DNA from: Closterium sp. Naga37s-1
Lineage: Eukaryota; Streptophyta; Zygnematophyceae; Desmidiales; Closteriaceae
Direction of reading: 5' to 3'
DNA: 64,000 bases
Assembly (NCBI GenBank): GCA_947471745.1
Contig: CANJKZ010000724.1
Location: 2,898,501-2,962,500, forward strand
This document shows positions 9,335-21,156 of this stretch, one piece after another; position 1 is the stretch's first letter; each line of letters opens with the position of its first letter. Under the pieces are notes generated by a model. The model worked only from the letters and a program-made list of their open reading frames with translations, did not search any database and had not been told where the DNA came from. A program made the translations under genes and the position numbers.

Positions 9335-11741
9335 CGATGGGGTAAGATGCCATTGACCTTCACACCATGGCAAATGTTTAAAAGGCCACGGTTGTTTCCA
9401 GTGACCAACACCATTGCATACGTGCATCCCTATTCCACTCAACCATCTTACCTCCCAGACTCGGAAGTACTTTGATGCCAGCTGCTTCCAAGATGGAGTG
9501 AACCACGCTGTTCTGGTGGTGGGATATAGTATCAAGGGGGAACTGTCCAGCCCTTTTAGCCTGCCTGCGCCTCTCTGGGTGATCCGCAACTCATGGGGCA
9601 GCGAGTGGGGCGTTGCAGGGCACATGTTCATGGACATGCAGAGCGGGCCGGGCGTCTGTGGCATCAACACACTGCCAGGCATCTTCCCCATCCTTCGATG
9701 TATGTACGCCACTGAAACGGTTGAGAGAGGTTCTAACAGTTTGAAGCTACGCGTTCTGAACGTCTGCTGGTCATTATTATCATGTCGCAGCATAGTATCT
9801 TGCACTAGACGTTCTCTGGATCCTCCTGCTCTAGCTACGCAGTTTCCCTCATCTGTATGTGGTGCGTGGTGTGTGCATGGCAGCTACTGCTGACCCGTGT
9901 GGCAGCAAGTCAGTAATGCTGGAAGGCTCATCAGAAGTGCCAGCAAGCAACGCGCTCAACCTGTGTGGGCAGTTCAAGTGCTCCAAGGCCGGAGCATCCA
10001 ACCGCTGTGCCTGTGCTGCTCCCCACTTCGTCCAGGCCGCCCACCCCGACGGCTCCAACACCTGCGCCTATGGTGAGTTTGCTTTTAAGTCGATTCCAAA
10101 GCACTTGCGCGAGCCCATCCCACCTTCATGCCCCCTTGCACTATTCTGCTGCTCTTTCCATTTGCCAATCATCCCCCAACACACACACCCCATGTTGCGC
10201 CTATGGTGAGCCCAGCCCACCCTCACACTTCACTCTTCCGACTGCTCTTTCCAAATTACTGCTTACCTAAACACATCGTCCCCTTATCTCCCTGCCTGCT
10301 GCTTCCAGTGGATGCCTGTGGGCTGGCAGGCAGCAACCCGTGTGTGGTGGGCACGTGTGTGAACGATGGCAAGGGCAGATATTCCTGTGTGTGTCCCCCG
10401 AGGTTCGTTCAAGGCACCACCGAGGAAATACAAACAGTACGAGTTATGTGTTCTTAGAGATATTTCTGTGAGAATCTATATGGTATTCATTCTTACAAAG
10501 TGTCGCTGGATAACGAATTCTCGTATGGTATGCTATGCCGGCATTTGTTTTGTGCTGATGTGCATGCTGTGCCGCGACTGGCAGGCGACAGCAAGGGCAG
10601 CTATACGGTGCGTGGCAGCAACGTGTGGTGCTCTCACTTGGTGCCCGTGCTTGACCTCACCCTGGACGAAATTAAGCAGCAGAACAAGGTTGGTTGCAAC
10701 GTATGTTTATCTAACACTCAAGTCATGTCGTCTACCACTAGAGCTGGCACAACAAGCAACATCTATCCCTGGAATTCCTTGCTTCCTCCATGGCTGCAGA
10801 AGCTCTCCTGCTCCAAGCCCATCCCACTGGGCTCTAAGCTGACCGTCGTATCGCCTCAACTTCTTCCCAGCTGCTCGCTCATCTACACCACCCACCTTGT
10901 GAATGCACCAAGCCAGCAGTGCATCTGGCATCTCACCCTGTTGCTGCTTCAACGCATTGGACTGCAACTGTGTGTTCATAGACTGTGACACTAAGTGCTT
11001 TCTTGATTGTAACATCTTTTAACTTGATTGAATGAAAACTGGTAACTGGATGTGCATACAGGGTGATAGCTGTGCATCGATTACTTCGCTCTTCGATTTG
11101 AGCAAGGGGTGCTCTGTGGAGGGCGAGGCATGTGAGGAGGCGCTGGTGGGGCTCAACCCCGGGCTGGACTGTGCAGCACTCACGGGCAGGCAGGCTGTGT
11201 GTGTGGAGCGGGAGGAGAGCAAGGCGGGGATGGTGGCCGTGTGTGACCGGCAGTATGAAATGGAGGGCAGTGATGGCTGCGATTCTGCAAGAATGGATGT
11301 GAATCCGCCTTTGAGCCCTCTGGAGTTCTATCGCCTCAACCCTGGCATCAATTGCAACAACCGCCTGCCGACTGCCACGATCCAGGGCTTCTCACAGCGC
11401 AAGGTGGGCCATTTGTGTCTCTAGTTGGGCGTGATGCAGGTTCAGATTGCAGGCGCCATGATTTGCTCATCCTTCTACGTCTCCACTCCTTGATTCCCTT
11501 CCTACAGGTGTGCATTCACAGCAGCACCAGGTTCAGAATTGGGACATGCCCAGGGGGCACCTACAACATTTCAGCTGGAGACACCTGTGCCAAGATTGAT
11601 GTGCTGGGCTTTTCTAGCATCAAGGGTTGCTACAGGAAGATTAATGGATTTGAGTGTTTGGAGAAGACACCTGCTGGGACAATTGTTTGCACTCCCAACG
11701 CTTCTAGTGCCAAAGTGGGGATATGTTCTGCTGGGGTATAG
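9335..11741 (+). pseudogene. Gene A, 3' part: end of papain-like domain, EGF-like and LysM-like modules
   Basis: Continuation of gene A after Copia-1. Inferred exons: 9340–9341 (rest of the split exon), 9459–9699 (catalytic His in GVNHAVLVVGY, Asn in RNSWGSEWG), 9884–10072 (EGF-like, Cys-rich), 10309–10449 (second EGF-like module, [20 protein letters not shown]; its end has diverged from gene B and the donor is weak), 10585–10688 and 10800–10898 (LysM-like, GSYTVRGSNVWC), 11062–11403 (LNPGLDC and LNPGINC) and 11508–11741 (YNISAGDTCAKI, stop at 11739). Six of these exons have the same length as in gene B and the frames are open, so decay is recent. Product if made: a secreted glycan-binding protein with a Ser-type papain-like domain. 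Confidence 0.7.
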
Positions 11742-11943
11742 GTAGATTTTCAGCATATTCTTGACACCACATAATGTCTGTGCACTTTTTTAGGCATGTT
11801 ACTGTAATCACCCGGACATTCCACCCAAGGTCTTACGGTACTTTCAATACATTATAAATGCAGCGTGTCTTGTCATTGGCAAAAGCTTAATTATACCTGG
11901 GTGCGTTTATGAAATCTGAGTCGTATAAGGGGAATCTTATAAA
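11742..11943 (+). other. 3' flank of gene A
   Basis: About 200 bp of moderately AT-rich sequence between the gene A stop codon and Copia-2. It presumably holds the 3' UTR. I see no clear polyadenylation signal beyond AT-rich words and no other feature. Confidence 0.5.
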
Positions 11944-11948
11944 GATTC

Positions 11949-12081
11949 TGTCAAATCATTTATGTGTTACATATGTGTAGGCTGTAGTGGGGTAGCTAAT
12001 ATGGGGTATAGCCCCTTTAGGGTTTCATACTTGTACCAAACTTTGACCTAGTTCATTCATTCCTGCTAGTTGTTTCTAACA
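11949..12081 (+). repeat. Copia-2 5' LTR (133 bp)
   Basis: Starts TGTCAAATC and ends TAACA, followed by the PBS TGGTATTCAGAGC at 12082. Direct repeat of 16326–16458. Confidence 0.93.
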
Positions 12082-12229
12082 TGGTATTCAGAGCAGTAGG
12101 TCCGTAGGACCGATTTTTTCTAGGGCCCACCTACCGTTGCGGTTACTGAGCTGCCCCACCTACCTTGCCTGCGCTGCGCCTCACGCGCGAGCCCTGTCTT
12201 GCCTGCTCTGCGCTGCCCGCGCGCGCTGC

Positions 12230-12500
12230 CTTTTTTTTCCGCCTGCGCGGCTCGCTGCTACCCCGCGCGCCGCGTCCGCCGCCCGCACAGCCCGCTGCTG
12301 CCCCGGGAGCCGCGTCCGCCGCCCGCGCAGCCCGCTGCTGCCCCGCGTGCCGTGTCCGCCGCCCGCGCAGCCCGCTGCTGCCCCGCGCGCCGCGTCCGTC
12401 GCCCGCGCAGCCAGCTGCTGCCCCGCGCGCCACGTTTGCTGCCCACGCAGCCCGCTGCTGCCCCGCGCGCCGCGTCCGCCGCCCTAGTCACGTGCGTGCT
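12230..12500 (+). repeat. GC-rich tandem repeats in the Copia-2 leader
   Basis: About five copies of a ~45-bp unit of the type CCCGCGCAGCCCGCTGCTGCC lie in the leader upstream of gag. The sequence differs from the Copia-1 leader repeats although the coding regions are related, so leader repeats turn over faster than genes. Reading frames across it are low complexity and not called. Confidence 0.8.
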
Positions 12501-12601
12501 GCCCCAGCAGCTCGTGCGCCGCCACTGCAGCCCTGTGCGCAGCTTCTCCCGTCTGTGCTCTGCTTTGCCGCCTACGCGCTACTCTCACCTGCGCTGCCCT
12601 C

Positions 12602-15600
12602 ATGGCGACTCTCAATGTCCTCGCTTTCGATCCTGACGGTCGACCGATAGAGTTTGCCACTTGGCTCGACGACCTCCAACTGTTTCTTATAACTGATGCC
12701 AAAGACGGAGTTTCACTGTTTGATCACGCGTCTGGCACTTCCGTTGCTCCTGCTGACACTGCTGCCGCTCTTGACCACTCACAGTGGCAGACTCATGATG
12801 CTGCTGCGCACCTCGCTATTCGCAACCATCTGCCGATCACTGAGCGCGCGCACTTTAGTCAGCACAAGACTGCTAAGGCACTGTATGAGGCTGTAGTTGC
12901 CCGCTACTCTTCCCCAGCCACTGCAGCCCTAGGTCGTCTTATGCTACCCTACCTGTTCCCTGACCTGTCCTCGTTTACCACCGCTGAGGACCTCATCTCT
13001 CACCTCCGCACTAATGACGCTCGCTTTCGTTCCGCCCTTTCAAACGAGTTCCTCGCCGAGAATCACCCCCCGATGTACTTTACTCTCTACTTCCTCATCA
13101 CCCGCCTCCCTGACACTCTTCACTCAGTCAGAGACCACTTTCTCGCCCTAGACCCGACCACTCTCACTGTCGCCGACTTCGAGACGCACCTCCTAGCAGC
13201 CGAAAAGAACATTCTCGCTGTAGGTGCTGCTCGTGGCACTCCTCGCACTCCCCTCTTTGAGGGGTGCCCCCCCTCCCCTCTTGCCCCCTCCTACGCCTCT
13301 GCTGCTGCTGCTCTCGACTACCTTGGTGCTGAGGAGGTCGGGGCTGCTTCCGCTCCTAGTGGGAAGCGCCGCAGCGCCAGGGGCAACAGGGGTGGCAGGG
13401 GAGGTGGAGGTGGCGGTAGAGGGGGCGGTGGTGGAGGCGGCGGGGGTGGTGGAGGTGGAGGTGGTGGGGTGGTCGTGGGGGTGGAGGTGGTGGTGGGGGC
13501 GGCGGGGGTACCGGGGGCAGTGGAGGTGGCAGAGGCGGGAGTGGGGGAGGAGGGAGCGGTGGTGGCAGCAGTGGTGGGGGCTGGAGTGGAGCCGGCCAGA
13601 AGGGGAGCTCCAGTGGTGGCCAGGGACAGCAGCAGCAGCAGCAGCAGCAGCAGCGCCAGCGTCAGAACCCCATGTCTCAGCAGCTTCATGACTGGTACGC
13701 TCAGCGTGGGGAGTCTGGGGGCCTTGTTCGCTGCACCTATATCATTTGCACAGGTTCCCGCGCTGGTCGCCCATGCAACGGCTTTCACACGGAGTACCGC
13801 TGCTTCTCTCGGTTCAGCAATGCCTGGCGCGCCAAGTTTCCTGAGGCTACTGAGTTTCCCCCTTGAGCAGACCTGCTTAGGCGTGATGTTCCTATCTTTG
13901 ATCTTGACTATGATGCAATTCTTGCTGCCATGTATGCATTGACTGTTAGTGCTGAGGGTGACTGCTACTTGTGTATGCCGCCTGACCCAGGCATAGAGCC
14001 TGCAGCCCTAGGTGCTAGTGAGTCTGTTCTCCCTGGTATTGCGTCCGCTCAGGCCCTGCACACCTTTACACTTGACTCTGGTGCTTCCCGCTGCTTCTTT
14101 CGCGGCAGTACCACAGTCACTCCCCTCCCTGCACCTGTCCCTGTCTCACAGGCTGACCCCTCTGGGGGCCCAGTGCTAGCACGGTCCACTACTATGCTTC
14201 CGTGTCCGGCGGTCCCGTCTGATGAGCTGTCTGGTCTCCACCTCCCCTCGTTCTCTACGAACCTGGTGAGCAACGCCGTCCTTCAGGATCATTGGGTTGA
14301 CACCTTTACTCCTGGAGGACAGCGTGTGACAATCTGCACGTGTTCTCGGACTGGCCGCCACCTGGCCACGTTCACACATGCGCCTGGGTCCAGTCTGTAC
14401 ACCCTCACCACTGCCTCGCACTCCACCCCTTTGTCTCCTCAGTTGTACGCGTCCGCTCTGGTAGCTACCCAGTGTGAGTGTCGCCGCCTGTCGCACCAGA
14501 CTCTCCTTTGGCACCACCGCCTTGGTCACCCCTCCTTGCCTCGCCTTCGTGGCATGCACTCTCGCCTACTGGTCTCTGGTCTTCCCAGGTCTCTGCCCTC
14601 CCTCCCTCCCTAGCCTGCGCCACCCTGCATTCCTTGCGTCGAGGGGCGGTAGCGCGCCGCTCCTCACTTCTCCTCGTTCCCTCCCACAGAGGCTCCACTG
14701 TAGACTCTCCACCTGGACGTGTGGGGCCCAGCCCGCGTCCGTGGACAGGGCCACGAGCGGTACTTCCTGCTGGTAGTCGACGACTACACGCGTTACACCA
14801 CGGTCTTCCCCTTGCAGCACAAGGGGGATGTCCCTGCTGTTTTGATCACTTGAATCCGCGCTGTTCGTCTCCAGCTCCGCAAGCGGTTCGAGTCGGACTT
14901 TCCTAACCTGCGTCTGCACTCTGACAGAGGTGGTGAGTTCTCCTCTGACCTCTTGCGAGCCTACTGTGAGGAGCACGGCATCCGCCAGACGTTCACGCTT
15001 CCGGCCTCTCCGCAGCAGAATGGGGTTGCTGAGCGCCGCATTGGCTTAGTCATGGAGGTCGCTCGTACCTCCATGATCCATGCGGCTGCCCCTCATTATT
15101 TGTGGCCATTTGCGGTCCGGTACGCCGCACATCAGCTCAACCTCTGGCCCCGTGTCTCCGTTCCGGAGACTTCGCCCACACTACGTTGGACGGGGGAGGT
15201 TGGCGATGCGTCGCGGTTCCGGGTCTGGGGTGCTCGTACCTTTGTCCGCGATACCACTGCGGACAAGCTCTCCCCTCGCGCCATTCCCTGCGTCTTCCTT
15301 GGTTTCCCCCCTGACGCGCCTGGCTGGCAGTTTCACGACCCCGCCTCGCGCCGTGTCTTTGCGTCTTAGGACGTCACCTTTGACGAGTCGGTCCCCTTTT
15401 ACTGTCTTTTTCCCTACCGCACTGCTCCTCTCCCTTCCTGCCGCTCTTGCGACACTTCGCTACCTGACCTTGCGTACCCTCTTGGCCTTCTGGCTCGCTA
15501 CGTGGCTCCTGGTAGGCACCGAAAGGTGCACATAGATGCTGCTAAGAGGGTACTGCGCTACTTGTGCAGTACATCGGGCATGGGGCTCGTGCTCGGAGGG

Positions 15601-16095
15601 CGGAGCCTAGTTGTCCTCACTGGGCACTCAGACGCTTCTTGGGTTGACGACCTAGCTACGCAGCGGTTGTCACAGGGTTACACGTTCAGCCTTGGCTTTG
15701 GCTCTGTTTCTTGGCGGTCTACACGCTCGTCTTCTGTTCTCAGCTCTAGTTGTGAGGCTGAGATCTACGCCACAACCATGGCTGCACAGGAGCTACGCTG
15801 GCTCACCTATCTGCTGACTGACTTGGGAGAGCGGCCTCGTTCTCCTCCAGTTCTGTACGTAGACAACAAGGCCGCCATTGCCTTGTGTCAGGAGCACAGA
15901 CTGGAGCACAGAACGAAGCACATCACTCTGCGTTAATTCCTTGCTCGAGAGTTGCAGCAGTGTGGTCAGCTTCGTCTTGCTCACGTGGCCACTCGGGCCA
16001 ACACTGCTGATATATTCACCAAGGCACTTCTGTCTGGTGATCATTAGCGCTTTTGTACTTTGTTGGGCCTTGCGCCTACGTTTCCTCACTTGCTG
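12602..16095 (+). pseudogene. Copia-2 gag-pol remnant
   Basis: Gag starts at 12602 (MATLNVLAFDPDGR), about 60% similar to Copia-1 gag by eye, and stays open to the poly-Gly tract, where the frame shifts near 13470. The correct frame resumes (SQQLHDWYAQRG at 13675) and hits TGA at 13864 where Copia-1 has Trp. Protease (DSGASRCFF near 14070), GAG-pre-integrase (HHRLGHPS near 14515) and integrase core (HSDRGGEFSS near 14920) follow, with TAG at 14701, TGA in the ILIT/WIR region near 14851 and TAG at 15367. RT is deleted. RNase H (DASWVDDLATQ, 15635 onward) ends in TAA at 15934 and TAG at 16045. Clearly non-functional. Confidence 0.9.
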
Positions 16096-16325
16096 TAGAC
16101 TTTGCGTGTACTGTGACCTATATATATATACCTGCATGCTTGCTCTTGCTATTTAGTGATCATTGTGCTGTTGTTGGTAAATATACCTCTGCATGTGAAT
16201 TGGCCTTGTGGCCCTTTGCTTTTGCTCAGTGTGTATGGTGACGTTGTGATCCACCCTGAGCTTGCTTTGCTTTTCTTGACTGGTCTTGTGACCCCTTGCT
16301 CTCCCCCACTTTGCCTATGGGGGTG

Positions 16326-16458
16326 TGTCAAATCATATATGTGTTACATATGTGTAGGCTGTAGTGGGGTAGCTAATATGGGGTATAGCCCCTTTAGGGT
16401 TTCATACTTGTACCAAACTTTGACCTAGTTCATTCATTCCTGCTAGTTGTTTGTGACA
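16326..16458 (+). repeat. Copia-2 3' LTR (133 bp)
   Basis: Direct repeat of 11949–12081 with about three substitutions, including two near the end (GTGACA against CTAACA). Followed by GATTC. Confidence 0.93.
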
Positions 16459-16463
16459 GATTC

Positions 16464-17124
16464 ATCCCAAAGGTAGGATATAACGAAAAGGGGCCAAAGT
16501 AAAGCATCCACCCGCACAAGCCACCTGGGGGTCTTTAATTTTAGCGGGTGGAACGTATAGGTAATTACGGTCGTATTAGAGCGTACCATAATTCCTACGG
16601 CCCACTGGAGAGAGAGTCCTCAAGACTCTCATGCCAAAGAGGGTCTATGATTATGGTATATATCTGAGACGAGAGGATCCCCCTGTGGCTATACCGTATA
16701 TTGAACCCCTTAGTTGTATACTCCATTACTTTAATGCCTTTGTCTATGATTGCGCGTCAGATTTTAGAGGGGCGATTTTAAAGGCGTGTCAGTTTTTAGA
16801 GAATACATACCGGTATGACGGTTCCGTAGTCAAAATACGGTAATGTGTTAACAGGATGTCCATTGGAATCAACGTAGTGTGCTATAATGTCCTTCCTGGC
16901 AATTGTTTAGGGATCTGTAACAAGCCCCCATATGCCCACTCTTCCCCGAACATAAACTTTAGAAGCACTTTGCCTTTTTGTCAGCCAATTGTTTTGCTCC
17001 TCACTTAGCTCACATGACTCTCTTAAATATTGAAGTCTCAAACTTGCTCTGAATTGCACGTATTCATTTTGTTGAAATAACTTAAAGTTTTGTACAGCAT
17101 TTCAGAAGGTATCAGATCAGCGCA
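16464..17124 (+). other. Single-copy-looking AT-rich island between Copia-2 and Copia-3
   Basis: About 660 bp, clearly more AT-rich than its neighbours. It contains a 70-codon open frame at 16631–16843 and nothing else I recognise. It continues the target DNA of Copia-2. It may be 3' flank of gene A or an unrelated fragment. Confidence 0.5.
16631..16843 (+). CDS. Hypothetical 70-aa ORF, unrecognised
   Basis: Open frame from ATG to TAA with codon use unlike the GC-rich neighbours. The product begins MPKRVYDYGIYLRRED and contains CILHYFNAFVYDC. No signal peptide, membrane segment or family motif is visible. It could be a fragment of a larger foreign or organellar gene, or chance. Function not assigned. 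Confidence 0.2.
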   Translation: MPKRVYDYGIYLRREDPPVAIPYIEPLSCILHYFNAFVYDCASDFRGAILKACQFLENTYRYDGSVVKIR

Positions 17125-17269
17125 CCATCTAATAGTCCGAGCACAAGCAAAGGCCCACAAGGCCAGTTCACATGCAGAGGTATATATGCAACAACAACAG
17201 TACAGTGATCACTACCTAGCAAGAGTAAACATGCAGGTATATATATACAGATCACAGTACAACCAGAGT

Positions 17270-20200
17270 CTACAGCAAGTGAGGAAACATAGGCACCAGG
17301 CCTAGAGCAGTGCAGAAGCACTGATGATCACCAGCCGGAAGGGCCTTGGTGAACACATCAGCCGTGTTGGACCGGGTGGGCACGTGAGCGACACGAAGCT
17401 GACCACGCTGTTGCAACTCTCGAGCAAGGATGTAACGCAGAGCGATGTGCTTCGTTCTGTGCTCCAGTCTGTGGTCCTGACACAAGGCAATGGCAGCGTT
17501 GTTGTCGACGTACAGAACTGGAGGAGAACGAGGCCTCTCTCCCAAGTCTGTCAGCAGGTAGGTGAGCCAGCGTAGCTCCTGTGCAGCCATGGCTGTGGCG
17601 TAGATCTCAGCCTCACAACTGGAGCTGAGAACAGAAGACGAGCGTGTAGACCGCCACGAAACAGAGCCAGAGCCAAGGCTGAACGTGTAACCCTGTGACG
17701 ACCGCTGCGTAGCCAGGTCATCAACCCAAGAAGCGTCTGAGTTCCCATTGAGGACAACTGAGCTCCGCCCTCCAAGCACGAGCCCCATGCCCGATGTACT
17801 GCACAAGTAGCGCAGTACCCTCTTCGCAGCATCCATGTGCACCTTTCGGTGCCTACCAAGAGCCACGTAGCGTGCCAGGAGGCCAAGAGGGTACGCGAGG
17901 TCAAGATGAGTGCAGTTCATCAGGTACATGAGGCAACCCATTAGCTGTGGGTATGGGCCACTTGGCTCCACGGCTCCAGCTTCGGACGAGGTAGCTGCGC
18001 AGCTCACCCAGGTCTGTGCACGTGTGTTTCTTCTGTAGCTCCGACTTCACAAGGGCGAGAGCCTCAGTGTCAGCAGTGGCAAAGACCAAGTGGTCGACGT
18101 ACACGAGGATGTAGAACGGTGGCAACGAAGTGTCGGTGCGCAGAAACAGTGACGGGTCAGCAGTCGAAGGAGCATACCCAAGAGCCGCAAGTGTCGTCCT
18201 CAGTGTGTCGTGCCACTCGCGACTGTAGACTGGCCGGCGGAGGCTCCACTAGGTACCAGGAGGGAACGACCCAGTGAAGTCAGGTGGGCGGCGCAGCCAG
18301 ATCTCCTCATGCAGACTGCCCTGTAAGAACGCTGTGCTGAAGTCCAGGGAGTGAAGCTCGTAGTCACGCTGAGCGGCAACGTGCAGCAGCACCTGAAGAG
18401 TGGTCATCTTCGGGGTGGGGGAGAAGGTCTGGAAGAAGTCAACTCCCTGTCGCTGACTGAAGCCTCTTGCAACGTAACGAGCCTTGAAGACAGGCGGAGA
18501 ACCCGGCGGCCGCTTCACCCTGAAAATCCACATGCCATCGACTACGTTCGCCCCAGGAGGGGGAACTACGTCGACGTAAGTGCCTGTGGACTTCCAGGAT
18601 GCCATCTCTGCGTCCATGGCTGTCTACCACTGAGAGGAGTACTCATCCGCGATCGCCTCAGCGTAAGAGCGCGGGGACGGGATGTCTGGAGCATCCGGGT
18701 CTCCCTCAGGGGCAAGCAGCATGGGCACAAAATGAGGCGCGGCGGCTACAAGACACTCAAAGTCCTCCTGCCTGTCCTCAAGGACGTCCGTGCCAAGAGC
18801 ACACTCACCCCCGACGGACGGAGGACAGACAGACTCAGACTCATCAACAAGACTAGCAGCGAAGTCGAGACGACAGGCAGCAGCAAAATCAACAAGCTCA
18901 GAGACTAAGGCAGACGCAGCAACAGACTCAAACGACTGGTCAGTGACAACAGTGGCTAGCAGACGCGTGACACTAGGGTGAGCAGCACAAACCAGGTCAG
19001 ACTCAGGGTCCTGAACGTCAGGCAGAGAAGACGCAGGAGGAGACGGTGGGGGAACATGCTGTGGAACAGAGGAACGACGAAGTGCCATAGCGTGCGTGCC
19101 AGGGACAGGAGGCGGACGCTTACGAGGAACACGACTACCAGTGCGACGCGCTCGAACAGGCGAGGCAGAACGAGACGCAGGCTCACGACGCTCTGTAAGC
19201 GAGTCTGTCTGCTCAGTGTAAGGAGACAGAGCAGGCAGTGGTGCGCCGGGCTGTAACGGGAAGCCAGTAGAAGACGGGAGGCTAAGAACCTGGCAAAGCA
19301 CGGAGTCAGGCGGTGGCAGAGACGACGGTGACGGCGGAGCGAAAAAACAGTTGCGACGGTGCAGTGCCACCAGTACCAGTAGCTCCAGCACCTCCAGACC
19401 CAGGGCCTCCAGTAGCAGCACCTCCAGCTCGAGTGACTCCAGCAGAAGCACTTCCAGCTCCAGCGCTTCCAGCAGCTCCAAAACCTCCAGCTCCAGCGCC
19501 TCCAGCAGCAGCACCTCCAGCTCCAGTGACTCCAGCAGCAGCACCTCCAGCTCCAGCTCCTCCAGCAGCTCCAGAACCTCCAGCTCCAGCGCCACCAGTA
19601 GCAGTACCCCCAGAACCGGCACCTCCAGCCCCAGGGTCCCCAACTCCAGAGTCGAGAGTACCAGGTCCAGGGACTCCAGCAGCAGCACCTCCAAAACTGG
19701 CACCTCCAGCTCCAGGGTCTCCAACGCCAGGGTCGACAGCACCAGCTCCAGTGCCTCCAGCCCTAGTACCTCCAGCAGCAGCACCAGGCTCCGCACTCCC
19801 CAGCACCTCACGCGCAGGCTCAGCACCCCCAGACGCAGCACCCCCAGCAACACCTCCCGCAGCAGCACCTGAGTCGCTAGTGACCTCTACAGGCTCAGCC
19901 ACTAGGGGCGGGTCTACCTGAGACACACCTGAAGGAGCAGGCGCCTGAGGGAGGAGGGGGTCTACCGGAGGGGGACCTGGAGTGAGGAAAAGCGGCGGAG
20001 GAGGGAGAGGGGCAGTGCGGTAGGGGAAGAGACGGTAGGAAGGAACCGACTCGTCAAAGGTGACGTCCTGAGAGGGGAAGACACGACGCGAGGTGGGGTG
20101 GTAAAACTGCCAGCCAGGCGCGTCAGGGACAAAGCCAAGGAAGACACAGAGAATGGTGCGGGAGGAGAGCTTGTCCGCGGACGTATCGCGGACAAGGGCA

Positions 20201-20890
20201 CGAGCACCCCAGACCCGGAAACGCGACGCATCACCAACCTCCCCCGTCCAACGCAGTGTGGGCGAGGTCTCCGGCAACGAGACACGGGGCCAGAGGTTGA
20301 GCTGCTGCGCGGCGTACCGGTCCGCAAACGGCCACAGAAAATGGGGAGCCGCCGCATGGATCAAGGAGGTACGAGCGACCTCCATGACTAAGCTAGTGCG
20401 GCGCTCTGCAACCCCATTTTGCTGCGGTGAGCCCGGAAGCGTGAACGACTGCTCGATGCCCTCCCCCTGACAGAAGGCCCGCAAGAGGTCGGAGGTAAAC
20501 TCACCACCTCTGTTAGAGTGTTGACGCAGGACAGGAAGGTCCTGGCGGAACCTCCGGCGGAGCTGGAGACGAACTGCTCGGATCCAAGGGATCAGGACAG
20601 CAGGAACCTCACCCTTGGTGTGCAAGGGGAAGATCGTGGTGTAACGCGAGTATTCATCAACAACCAGCAGAAAGTACCACTCACCGCCCTGTCCACGAAC
20701 GCGGGCTAGGCCTCACACGTCCAGGTGGAGGGTCTTCAGAGGAGCCTCTGTCGGGGGAAACGAAGAGGAGTGAGGAGCGGCGCGCTGCCGCCCCTCGACA
20801 CAAGGAAGGCAGGGCGGCGCAGGGGAGGCAGGGAGGGGAGGGAGAGACCTGGGAAGACCAGACACTAGGAGGCGACGGTGCATGCCACGG
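17270..20890 (-). pseudogene. Copia-3 pol remnant
   Basis: Minus-strand order: GAG-pre-integrase tail and CLPCVEGRQR (20880→20715); integrase with Asn replacing Asp in HSNRGGEFTS and Glu in QNGVAERR (20625→19900); Ala/Gly/Glu-rich linker with a frame change near 19350; pre-RT region ending in a stop near 18630; RT N-half (18617→18249, stop after GSFPPGT); the RT active-site segment (18125→17995) with YVDH instead of YVDD; a deletion of about 45 codons; and RNase H (to 17270, DASWVDDLATQ, TKHIALRY). Multiple breaks plus two altered catalytic residues show that it is dead. Confidence 0.88.
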
Positions 20891-20904
20891 AGGCGTGGCA
20901 AGGA

Positions 20905-21146
20905 GGGGTGATGAGTCTGCTGGCGTTCCTCTGGGTCTCGTTTCACGACGCGGGCCTGTCTCACCACAGCAGGCACGAGAGTGGCTTGCGTCGCGTACCC
21001 GCCTGAGGAGTCGTGCTGCTGGAGCTGCTTGTCGTGGAGGCGCTGGGAGTGCTGGCGTCTCTGGTCCTGGAGGTGCTCGTACTGGAGGTACTGGAGCTGC
21101 CGGGACTGGTACTGCTCATGGGGGTGCTGAGCCTGCGGCTGCGGAG
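20905..21146 (+). other. Inverted fragment of copia integrase–RT linker inside Copia-3
   Basis: On the plus strand, opposite to the host element, this stretch encodes SPQQAREWLASR followed by GGARTGGTGAAGTG and GGAEPAAAES. It matches the linker of Copia-1 (SPQELREWFARR, then GGARTGSTGAAG). It lies directly between the PBS and the GAG-pre-integrase remnant of Copia-3, where gag should be. Confidence 0.8.
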
Positions 21147-21156
21147 TCTGATACCA

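Larger units (their letters stand above)
11949..16458 (+). mobile_element. Copia-2: decayed, RT-deleted Ty1/copia element
   Basis: A 4510-bp element with 133-bp LTRs at 11949–12081 and 16326–16458. The LTRs differ at about three positions by eye. A perfect 5-bp target duplication GATTC lies at 11944–11948 and 16459–16463. PBS TGGTATTCAGAGC starts at 12082 and PPT TATGGGGGTG precedes 16326. Gag, protease and integrase are recognisable. The frame then jumps from the start of the integrase–RT linker to the RNase H region near 15440, removing the linker and most of RT. Several stops and a frameshift are present, so it cannot move by itself. Confidence 0.93.

Noticed and set aside
17101..17124. 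Second primer-binding site (GGTATCAGATCAGC) marking another element at the left end of Copia-3
   Set aside because: No LTR precedes it and no further element structure follows; the resemblance is short and could be chance or debris.
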